64,000 nucleotides of DNA, taken from contig NZ_JAHBGD010000024.1 of NCBI RefSeq assembly GCF_018390605.1, forward strand, positions 1 to 64,000, in the 5' to 3' direction. Below, piece after piece: positions 57,595-64,000 of the stretch. This DNA is from Ancylobacter defluvii (lineage in GTDB: Bacteria > Pseudomonadota > Alphaproteobacteria > Rhizobiales > Xanthobacteraceae). The notes beneath the pieces are model-generated. The model saw nothing but the letters and a program-made list of their open reading frames with translations, was not told where the DNA came from and made no database searches. The position numbers and the translations under genes were made by a program. Position 1 is the first letter of the stretch; each line of letters begins with the position of its first letter.

Positions 57595-58077
57595 TCAGTT
57601 CCGCGCAGCCAGCTTCCGCCAGACCTTGGATTCGGCGAAATCGCGGATCAGGCCGCCCAGCTCGGGCTCGTCGACCAGAAGAGCGGCGCCTTCTGCCTGG
57701 AACCAGCGTTGAACGCGCTCGTGTCGTTCCGGCCAATCGACGAGCTGGCGCGTCACCGCCAACGGAAACACCTGTACCTTCACCAGCACGAACTCCTGTT
57801 GTAGTCGCTTCCAGTAGCGATACCGGCCAATGGGCTTGCGACCAATCTCGCCGATGACGCCAGCTTCTTGCCGCGCCTCCACCTGCGCCGATTTCCAATC
57901 CTTATGGTTGTTGATCGGCCAGCCCTTGGGGATGATCGCACGGTGCGTGTCGCGTGACGTGAGTAGCAGGATTTCGATCTGCCCGAGCGGCGTCACTCGA
58001 AACGGCAGCGCAGCGATCTGTTCCAGAATGCGGCCGCTGGCCGCCAGCCTCGTGAGCTTGTTTTTTTTCTTCGCCAT
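57595..58077 (-). CDS. Nudix-family protein with altered Nudix box
   Basis: A 160-residue protein of the DIPP-like Nudix group. The start LPFRVTPLGQIEILLLTSRDTHRAIIPKGWP is typical. The Nudix box region reads SAQVEARQEAGVIGEIG: the REUxEExGU pattern has Val for Arg and Gln for one catalytic Glu, so activity is doubtful. The N terminus is very basic (MAKKKNKLTR). It lies 81 bp past the tRNA terminator on the opposite strand. Its base composition is somewhat less GC-rich than the housekeeping genes. Confidence 0.75.
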   Translation of the reverse strand: MAKKKNKLTRLAASGRILEQIAALPFRVTPLGQIEILLLTSRDTHRAIIPKGWPINNHKDWKSAQVEARQEAGVIGEIGRKPIGRYRYWKRLQQEFVLVKVQVFPLAVTRQLVDWPERHERVQRWFQAEGAALLVDEPELGGLIRDFAESKVWRKLAARN

Positions 58078-58457
58078 GAGGCGATGTTAGCGGATTGGCC
58101 GCGGCGCGCGACTTTTCTTGCGACATTCAACAGGACGCTCCGCTACACCTTCGCGCCGCGGCGTGAGGGTCAGCGGTCGAATGGCGGACTACCTTCGATT
58201 TCCTCAAAGACGCCAGGCACGCAGGCAATGGCCGCATGCAACGGTGTGGCCTGATGAGCTTCAAGTGCCTCTGCCATCATGTCGAGGGCGTCCGGCAGGC
58301 TGCCCAGTTCGCTCACCCGATCGGCCTCATCAACCGCCAGGCGCTGATGCCATCGCCACCGTGAGGCACCCCCTCGAATCCGCCGGCGCCCGGTTCCTCG
58401 ACACCGGCGATGTGGCGGCGGGTAACGGGGCAATACCGAGGAGCAGGCAATCCGGCG
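58078..58457. other. Region with possible gene remnants
   Basis: 380 bp with no intact gene. The plus frame around 58345-58430 codes for a stretch (HPLESAGARFLDTGDV) that recalls the C-terminal end of small XRE-type HTH regulators. On the minus strand residues such as SLPDALDMMAEALEAHQ read like a real protein tail (58195-58330). Neither has a credible full ORF, so both may be debris. Confidence 0.4.
58345..58430 (+). pseudogene. Possible remnant of an XRE-type regulator
   Basis: In the +2 reading shared with position 58118, a segment matching the ALEAAGVxFLDxGDVAxGxG end of small XRE regulators is visible, but no helix-turn-helix domain precedes it. I treat it as a tentative fragment. Confidence 0.25.
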
Positions 58458-59447
58458 CTACGGGCGAGTGTTGGCGCGGTCTCCGGCTTCACGCGTCACC
58501 GCCCTGACGTCCGATGGCGTCACGCCATAGCGCTCCTTGAAACGGCGATAGAATGTAGATGGCTCAACCAGTCCCAGCCCAAAGGCGATGTCGGCAATCG
58601 TCTGGGCTGCGAAACGGGGGTCACTGAGGCGGTCATGGATGAGCGTCAGGCGCCGATCGGCGACGTAGTCCGACAGGCTGCTGCCGGCCTCGGCGAACAG
58701 CCGACGGATGTACCGTGGACTCACGCCGATATGGCGCCCGACCACCTCCGCCGAGAGGCGGGCGTTGTTCACGTTCTCCTCGATATATTGCTTGATCGCC
58801 CGCAAACGGGCGGCCCGCATGCCGCGTCCGGCGACGATCTCCTCCACCTCCCGCGTGGTGCCGAGCGCCGCCGCCAGCAGATCGGCGATGTGTTGCGAGA
58901 CCAGTGGCGCCAACCGCGGCGTGACCGGCGTATGGCTCACCGCGTGGAGATAATCGAACAGCAACCGCGTTTCCGGTGCGTCGGGACGAAGCGCGTCAGG
59001 CCCGACATCGCCGATATGCCGGACCAGCGGTTCCAGCAGGCGCCGCGAGAGTTGAACGCAGACCGTCCACTCGCCATCACGCGCCTCGGCGCGCCACCGA
59101 GTATCCAGGGGCATGATGCAGGGCGCGCCGGGGGCGGTCTCGAGGGTACGTCGGCCCCGACTGTCGAAGCGCCAGCCACTGCTAATCCAGGAGACGGCCA
59201 GGTCGTCATTTCCATCGGCCATCAGCGCCTGCGTTCGCTCCCACGCCATCGGCGCCACCGCCCCGCGGGTGACGCTCATGCCGGGCAATAGCGTAGTGAC
59301 AGAGTTGAAGCGCATCTCGTTACCGTCAATCGGCACGAGATCCAGCCGCATGCAAATACGACCGTAGTAGTCGCGGATCAATTCCTGCCGGTCATGCTCC
59401 TCCAGAGCATCCGTCGACAATTCGATCCGTTCGCCGCTGGCTGCCAT
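58458..59447 (-). CDS. AraC-family transcriptional regulator
   Basis: A 329-residue regulator. The C-terminal 100 residues hold the two AraC helix-turn-helix units (RLSAEVVGRHIGVSPRYIRRLFAEAG and TIADIAFGLGLVEPSTFYRRFKERYGVTPSDVRA). The N-terminal part resembles the AraC-binding-like domain of the FeaR/NimR group. Its effector is unknown. It lies divergent (192 bp) from the small secreted cysteine-repeat gene, which could be its target. Confidence 0.88.
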   Translation of the reverse strand: MAASGERIELSTDALEEHDRQELIRDYYGRICMRLDLVPIDGNEMRFNSVTTLLPGMSVTRGAVAPMAWERTQALMADGNDDLAVSWISSGWRFDSRGRRTLETAPGAPCIMPLDTRWRAEARDGEWTVCVQLSRRLLEPLVRHIGDVGPDALRPDAPETRLLFDYLHAVSHTPVTPRLAPLVSQHIADLLAAALGTTREVEEIVAGRGMRAARLRAIKQYIEENVNNARLSAEVVGRHIGVSPRYIRRLFAEAGSSLSDYVADRRLTLIHDRLSDPRFAAQTIADIAFGLGLVEPSTFYRRFKERYGVTPSDVRAVTREAGDRANTRP

Positions 59448-59639
59448 GGCAGGAACCCTGGAAGCAATTCCACCAACCCAGTTTATGGCATGGAACCTGT
59501 TGCTTGATAAAGCGACGAGTTCCGCTCACGCGATATCTCTGTTCCGCTGACATGACACGCGATCCCGGCCTTCAAGGCATTCTCGCTGCCGCGAGTACCC
59601 ATGACCATCAGTCAATTACTATAAAATTTGGAGGAAAAT

Positions 59640-59936
59640 ATGCGTAAAATTCATATCTTGACGTTCGGTGTCGCCAGTCTGTGCCTGTCGATACTTCTCC
59701 CGTCGCAATCGTTCGCCGCTTACACCTGCATGAATCCCGCCATTTGCCGTGCGGTTTGCGGCGCACCGACCTGCGGTCAGATCACCGCACGTGATGCCGA
59801 TATGCGCGCTCTCGACGCCCCCGCCGCGAAGCTTGCTGCATCGCCAGGCAAGCCCGCCGCCGGCAAGACCTACACCTGCATGAATCCCGCGATCTGCAGG
59901 GCCGTTTGCGGCAGCCCCACCTGCGGCACACCATAA
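59640..59936 (+). CDS. Secreted microprotein with duplicated Cys motif
   Basis: A 98-residue protein not recognised as any named family. A signal peptide (residues 1-26, ending SQSFA) is followed by two near-identical 19-residue motifs. Each contains C-x5-C-x3-C-x4-C (CMNPAICRAVCGAPTC), one at the mature N terminus and one at the C terminus, joined by a linker of about 30 residues rich in Ala, Lys and Pro. The mature protein has eight cysteines, so disulfides or metal sites are likely. The duplication is also clear in the DNA. ATG 59640 follows a perfect GGAGG six bases away. The upstream region is AT-rich. It is next to an AraC regulator. Confidence 0.72.
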   Translation: MRKIHILTFGVASLCLSILLPSQSFAAYTCMNPAICRAVCGAPTCGQITARDADMRALDAPAAKLAASPGKPAAGKTYTCMNPAICRAVCGSPTCGTP

Positions 59937-60365
59937 GATCGCAGGGCGGCCCGCTACGATGCGAAGGCGCCGCAGCGGGTTTGCCCTCCGAGACTGTAAC
60001 GCCCTGGCAGATGTGGCGGGGGCTGGCGCTGTGGTCACTGCCGGGCGATAGGCGAACGCATTTGCGTGGTGAGGGGGAGGAGACCGAGGCGCCTACACCC
60101 TGAAACGATCGAAGTCGGACGGGATTCATCCAGAGACGGCTGGGCCAACCGTCCGAGGATGCGGTCGCCGCGAAACCTCTGTGAGGTTACCCATGGGATC
60201 GACAGCCGCTTGCGCCAAGTGACGCAAAAGCCACATGCAGCATTTAAGGCGAAGCCATCTGTCAATTTTAGAGGCTATCTATTGTCGGACAATCCGTGGA
60301 CAGACACTCTTGCTTTGGAAGAAATATGAAGAGAAAACCTGCCAACACAACCGGAGCGCGAAGAG
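59937..60365. other. Non-coding region before the Hint gene
   Basis: 429 bp. No supported gene; short frames on both strands are open by chance. Towards the Hint gene the sequence becomes AT-rich and contains the palindrome at 60291-60303 and a GAAGAAATATGAAGAG stretch that might act in translation initiation. Confidence 0.5.
60291..60303. promoter_or_regulatory. Palindrome upstream of the Hint gene
   Basis: ATTGTCGGACAAT is a 13-base perfect inverted repeat with a central G, 63 bp before the start codon. It may be an operator. Confidence 0.35.
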
Positions 60366-61244
60366 ATGGCCACTTATCAGACTGCATATTTGTACGTACT
60401 AGATGAGAATGGCAACAGCAATACCGGAAAAATAGATGAGATTGTAAACAATAGTGAAGCAAATTCCACAGAATCCGTGGATAACAGCATCGTATCCGTT
60501 GGGGAGACATTCTCGGTCGTATTTACGAATACGACTACAGGATCCACTTATGATGGAACCTATACTTATCTCGGGCACGCCACGCCGTTCTCCGGCTTCG
60601 TCGCGTCGGACAGCGATGGCGTGTACTACCTGTTCTCAAACGACCCAAGCATCCCCGTCGGGACGACACTGAATGGCTTCACAGCCGAGGCGATTCCGGT
60701 CTGCTTCCTCGCCGGCACTATGATTGCCACGCCCTCTGGCGAGGTGGCCATCGAAACCCTGCATGCCGGCGACCTGGTGCTCACCGCAGACGGCTCCACA
60801 AAGCCGGTCCGCTGGCTCGCCAGGCAGACCGTTTCCACCATTTTCGCTGACCCGATGAAGGTCTGCCCCATTCGTATCACCGCCGGGGCGTTAGGCGGCG
60901 ATCTACCGGCCCGCGATCTGTGCGTGTCGAACGACCATGCGCTGCTGATCGACGGCATGCTGGTACAGGCGGGGGCGCTGGTGAACGGCACAACCATCAT
61001 GCGCCACGCCGACATGCCGCAGACGTTCGTCTACTACCATGTCGAACTCGAGGATCATTCCCTGATCTTGGTCGAAGGCGTCCCGGCGGAAACCTACGTC
61101 GACAACGTCACCCGGCGGCGGTTCGACAATTGGCAGGAGGCGCCCGAGGCCTCAATCGCCGAGCTGGACATGCCTCGCGTGAAATCGGCCAGGCAGTTGC
61201 CGGCATCGATCCGGGCCCGACTGGCGGAACGCGAGGCGGCATGA
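60366..61244 (+). CDS. Hint-domain protein
   Basis: A 292-residue protein. Residues 1-105 are rich in Asn, Thr and Ser and resemble an adhesin-like or beta-rich repeat leader, with no signal peptide. Residues 113-250 form a Hint_2 domain (CFLAGTMIATPSGEVAIETLHAGDLVLT, then CVSNDHALLIDG), the hedgehog/intein fold, with the catalytic Cys113. Such domains occur at the ends of exported or cell-surface alphaproteobacterial proteins, where their role is unclear. The first 200 bp are much more AT-rich than the rest of the window, and the second half returns to high GC, suggesting a mosaic acquired gene. Confidence 0.78.
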   Translation: MATYQTAYLYVLDENGNSNTGKIDEIVNNSEANSTESVDNSIVSVGETFSVVFTNTTTGSTYDGTYTYLGHATPFSGFVASDSDGVYYLFSNDPSIPVGTTLNGFTAEAIPVCFLAGTMIATPSGEVAIETLHAGDLVLTADGSTKPVRWLARQTVSTIFADPMKVCPIRITAGALGGDLPARDLCVSNDHALLIDGMLVQAGALVNGTTIMRHADMPQTFVYYHVELEDHSLILVEGVPAETYVDNVTRRRFDNWQEAPEASIAELDMPRVKSARQLPASIRARLAEREAA

Positions 61245-61779
61245 ACGAAACGGGGCGGCGGCAGCCGCCCCTGCGACCCGGAATGCGTGGACACCCCGTT
61301 GCGTTGACCATGATCACGAATGGAGGGAATTCGCCATGCGCGCGGCGCAGGCTACCGCCGGCCCGGAACCGAGCGAGGTATATCTTTCGGCCCGACGGAT
61401 CGATGCGTAGGCCGATGCCCACAACTCACCGCCCAAGAGAAAGAAATCCTTGTCGGCCGGGTCGTAACGGCACCTTCGTGAAAGACACCCTTCTCGGCCC
61501 GGCGCCCCCCCGCCCTTGGCAGTCCCGCGCATATGTTCCGTTCGCGGGCCTGAAGGCGGGTCGATCCGCGCCGATCAAGCCATATCTCGGTTTGCGCCGG
61601 TCATCCTTTGGTTGCATCAGTTTAGACTTACGCTAATTTGCGATCGGAAGCCCTATCGCGTCGTATATGCTGAACTGGTGTAGCACCCCGCAGAGCCTGC
61701 GTTTGGCCAAGTCGACTGGTTGTTTTGTTGGCGGCATCGCAAGCATCCATGCGGGACGACTGGATGTTACGAGGCATCA
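61245..61779. other. Non-coding region after the Hint gene
   Basis: 535 bp. A GC hairpin (GGGGCGGC at 61252-61259 with GCCGCCCC at 61264-61271) begins eight bases after the Hint stop and may end transcription. Beyond it I find no gene that I can support. The last 150 bp before the hydroxylase start are AT-richer and probably carry its promoter. Confidence 0.5.
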
Positions 61780-62253
61780 ATGTCATTTTCCCTGAAGATC
61801 AACGGCACGAGCCATGAGGTCGATGTCGACGACGACACGCCTCTGCTCTGGGTAATACGCGATGTGCTCGGCATGACCGGCACGAAATTCGGCTGTGGCG
61901 CCGCCCTGTGCGGCGCCTGCACCGTGCATCTCGATGGCGCGCCGGTCCGGTCCTGCGTCACCACCGTCGACAGCGTCGGTGAATCCGCCATCACCACCAT
62001 CGAGGCGATCGGCGCCGCGCCGGCGGGACGCCATGTCCAGCAGGCCTGGCTCGACCTCGACGTGGTCCAGTGCGGCTATTGCCAGTCCGGCCAGATCATG
62101 TCGGCGGCGGCGCTGATCGCCGACACCAAGGCGCCGACCGATGACGACATCGACAACGCCATGTCCGGCAATATCTGCCGCTGCGGCACCTATGCCCGCA
62201 TCCGCGAGGCGGTGAAGCTCGCCGCGGCGTCGCTTGCCAGCGAAACCAAGTGA
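61780..62253 (+). CDS. 2Fe-2S subunit of a molybdenum hydroxylase (IorA/PaoA type)
   Basis: A 157-residue iron-sulfur subunit. The N-terminal plant-type 2Fe-2S cluster uses [17 protein letters not shown], and the C-terminal cluster uses QCGYCQSGQ and [12 protein letters not shown]. Both clusters are complete. These proteins pass electrons from the Mo-cofactor subunit in isoquinoline 1-oxidoreductase and related aldehyde oxidoreductases. ATG 61780 gives the family N terminus; 20 codons are open upstream. It ends 7 bp before the large-subunit start. Confidence 0.92.
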   Translation: MSFSLKINGTSHEVDVDDDTPLLWVIRDVLGMTGTKFGCGAALCGACTVHLDGAPVRSCVTTVDSVGESAITTIEAIGAAPAGRHVQQAWLDLDVVQCGYCQSGQIMSAAALIADTKAPTDDDIDNAMSGNICRCGTYARIREAVKLAAASLASETK

Positions 62254-62260
62254 GGCGACC

Positions 62261-64000
62261 ATGCTGAACGCTTTCGCTCCCGCCCGCACATCTTCCGAGG
62301 CGCCGGAATTCGCCGAGACGCCGGCCGCCGGCCTGTCGCGCCGCAGCTTTCTCGTCGCCGGGCTTGCCGCCGGCGGCGGTCTCCTCCTCTCGATCGGCCT
62401 GCCGAAATTCGCCGGCGAGGCGCTGGCGGCCGACGGTCCGTTCGCGCCGGACGCCTTCATCCGCATCGGCAGCGATGGCGCCGTCACCCTCGTCATGCCG
62501 CAGGTCGAGATGGGTCAGGGCACCTACACCTCGCTGCCGATGCTGATCGCCGAGGAACTGCAGATCGACCTGTCCCAGGTGCGGCTGGAACATGCGCCGC
62601 CGGACGACAAGCTCTACGGCAACCCGGCGATCGGCTTCCAGGTCACCGGCGGCTCCACCTCGATCCGCGGCTTCTATGAGCCGCTGCGCAAGGCGGGAGC
62701 CAGCGCGCGCACCATGCTGGTGGCGGCGGCGGCGCAGATGTGGGGGGTCGATCCGGCCGCCTGCGATGCCGCGCACGGCGTCGTCCTGCATCCCGCCTCC
62801 GGTCGGCAGGCGAGCTATGGTTCGCTCGCCGAGAAGGCGGCGGCGATGCCGGTGCCGAAGGATGTCGCGCTGAAGCCGGTGGACAAGTTCACCCTGATCG
62901 GCACCCCGGCCAAGCGCCTCGACGCCGCCGGCAAGGTCGACGGCACCGCCGCCTATGGCATCGACGTCAAGCTGCCGGGACTGAAGGTCGCCACCGTCGC
63001 CGCCTGTCCCGTATTCGGCGGCAAATTGAAGAGCGTCGACGACACCGATGCGCGGGCAGTGAAGGGCGTGCGGCAGGTCGTCAAGCTCGACGACGCCGTC
63101 GCCGTGGTCGCCGATCATATGGGCGCGGCCAAGAAGGGTCTCGCGGCGCTGAAGATCGAGTGGGACGAGGGGCCGAACGCCACGCTCTCCACCGAGGAGA
63201 TCGTGCGGCAGATGGAAGCGCTGGCCGCCACCGGGCCGGGGGTCGACGACAAGAAGGTCGGCGATGTCGAGGCCGCCGAGCGCGCCGCCGCCCGGACCGT
63301 GAAGGCGACGTACCAGATGCCGTTCCTCGCCCATACCACCATGGAGCCGCTGAACTGCACCGTGCATGTCCGCCCCGATGCCTGCGAGGTGTGGGTCGGC
63401 TCGCAGGTGCTGAGCCGGGCGCAGGCGACCGCTGCCGAGGTCACCGGCCTGCCGCGCGAGAAGGTGACGGTGCATAACCACCTGCTCGGCGGCGGCTTCG
63501 GCCGGCGCCTCGAGGTCGACAGCGTCACCCAGGCGGTGAAGATCGCCAAACAGGTCGATGGGCCGGTCAAGGTGGTGTGGACGCGCGAGGAGGACATCCA
63601 GCACGACATCTACCGCCCCTATTATTACGACCAGTTCGCCGCCGGCCTCGACGCGCAGGGCAAGGTGACGAGCTTCCGCCACCGCGTGGTCGGCTCTTCC
63701 ATCGTGGCGCGCTGGCTGCCGCAGGCCTTCACCAACGGCCTCGATTTCGACGCGGTGGACGGCGCCGCCGGCCCCTATGGCTTCGCCAATCTGCATGTCG
63801 ACTATGTGCGGCACATGCTGCCGCAAGGCCTGGAAACCGGCTGGTGGCGCGGCGTAGGCGTCACCCACAACGCCTTCGTGGTCGAGGGCTTCGTGGACGA
63901 GCTCGCCGTCGAGGCCAAGGCCGATCCGGTGGCGTTCCGCCGCGAGCTGCTGGCCAATGATGCACGGGCGCGCGGCGTGCTCGATCTGGCGGCGCAGAAG
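62261..64000 (+). CDS. Mo-cofactor large subunit, isoquinoline/aldehyde oxidoreductase type (partial)
   Basis: The first 580 residues of a molybdopterin-cytosine-dinucleotide hydroxylase large subunit, running off the window end without a stop. A Tat signal (LSRRSFLVAGLAAGG, about residues 25-39) is followed by domain I (PQVEMGQGTYTSLPML, GGSTSIRG) and the GGGFGRRLE loop near residues 412-420. This matches IorB/PaoC-like enzymes that oxidise N-heterocycles or aldehydes in the periplasm. Family members are about 730 residues, so roughly 150 are missing here. Substrate unknown. Confidence 0.9.
   Translation, partial: MLNAFAPARTSSEAPEFAETPAAGLSRRSFLVAGLAAGGGLLLSIGLPKFAGEALAADGPFAPDAFIRIGSDGAVTLVMPQVEMGQGTYTSLPMLIAEELQIDLSQVRLEHAPPDDKLYGNPAIGFQVTGGSTSIRGFYEPLRKAGASARTMLVAAAAQMWGVDPAACDAAHGVVLHPASGRQASYGSLAEKAAAMPVPKDVALKPVDKFTLIGTPAKRLDAAGKVDGTAAYGIDVKLPGLKVATVAACPVFGGKLKSVDDTDARAVKGVRQVVKLDDAVAVVADHMGAAKKGLAALKIEWDEGPNATLSTEEIVRQMEALAATGPGVDDKKVGDVEAAERAAARTVKATYQMPFLAHTTMEPLNCTVHVRPDACEVWVGSQVLSRAQATAAEVTGLPREKVTVHNHLLGGGFGRRLEVDSVTQAVKIAKQVDGPVKVVWTREEDIQHDIYRPYYYDQFAAGLDAQGKVTSFRHRVVGSSIVARWLPQAFTNGLDFDAVDGAAGPYGFANLHVDYVRHMLPQGLETGWWRGVGVTHNAFVVEGFVDELAVEAKADPVAFRRELLANDARARGVLDLAAQK

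Noticed and set aside
60035..60329. Short frames on both strands before the Hint gene
   Set aside because: No ribosome-binding site, composition unlike real genes and mutually overlapping.
61314..61636. Short frames between the Hint gene and the hydroxylase
   Set aside because: Arg/Gly/Pro-rich translations on both strands without starts or motifs.

Overview
The window is high-GC alphaproteobacterial chromosome. Several features point to the order Hyphomicrobiales and most probably to Xanthobacteraceae (Ancylobacter/Starkeya/Xanthobacter type): an NAD-dependent formate dehydrogenase of the exact 401-residue Pseudomonas sp. 101/Ancylobacter type, an AapJQMP general amino-acid transporter, a urtABCDE-ureD-ureAB-ureC-ureE-ureF-ureG block with fused gamma/beta urease subunits, Irr-type (ICE-like) iron boxes, and an alphaproteobacterial initiator tRNA. 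The genus is inferred; the class is well supported. All gene assignments come from reading the translations and motifs, not from a database search.

Layout. 0-14 kb is housekeeping: cutA, NAD kinase, a DUF2336 protein, a secreted protein of unknown function, a nitroreductase plus a flavin reductase, a lipoprotein L,D-transpeptidase, a ParA-type ATPase, the tamA-tamB envelope assembly pair and a short-chain dehydrogenase. 14-19 kb holds a photolyase and a tight sulfur/serine set (cysK, alanyl-tRNA editing protein, mercaptopyruvate sulfurtransferase). 19-24 kb is the aapJQMP operon on the minus strand, followed by a divergent cystathionine beta-lyase. 25-36.5 kb is one long minus-strand nitrogen block: urea ABC transporter (urtABCDE) running directly into urease, preceded by a near-perfect sigma-54 promoter. 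A second sigma-54-like site lies upstream of aapJ, so both nitrogen-scavenging operons look Ntr-controlled.

36.8-45 kb has an aminotransferase and then an iron-related periplasmic operon (imelysin, multicopper oxidase, di-haem DUF1111 protein, second imelysin, DUF1513 protein). Upstream is a 94-residue protein; both transcription units carry the same 15-base promoter/operator sequence, which resembles an Irr box. 45-57 kb has a TIGR03862 flavoprotein, recJ, a TetR regulator, a homocysteine methyltransferase-family protein, a phytase-like secreted protein with a PHO-box-like repeat, an EamA transporter, an esterase, formate dehydrogenase with its LysR neighbour, and a CHAD protein.

57.4-61.8 kb is different in character. 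Downstream of the initiator tRNA-Met there is a loose strip with a Nudix protein, regulator debris, an AraC regulator, a tiny secreted cysteine-repeat protein and a Hint-domain protein that starts in AT-rich DNA. It looks accessory or horizontally acquired. The window ends inside the large subunit of a periplasmic molybdenum hydroxylase (isoquinoline/aldehyde oxidoreductase type), with its 2Fe-2S subunit complete.

The best candidates for something under-described are the ICE-controlled imelysin/multicopper oxidase/di-haem operon with its 94-residue companion, and the secreted eight-cysteine repeat microprotein next to the Hint protein.
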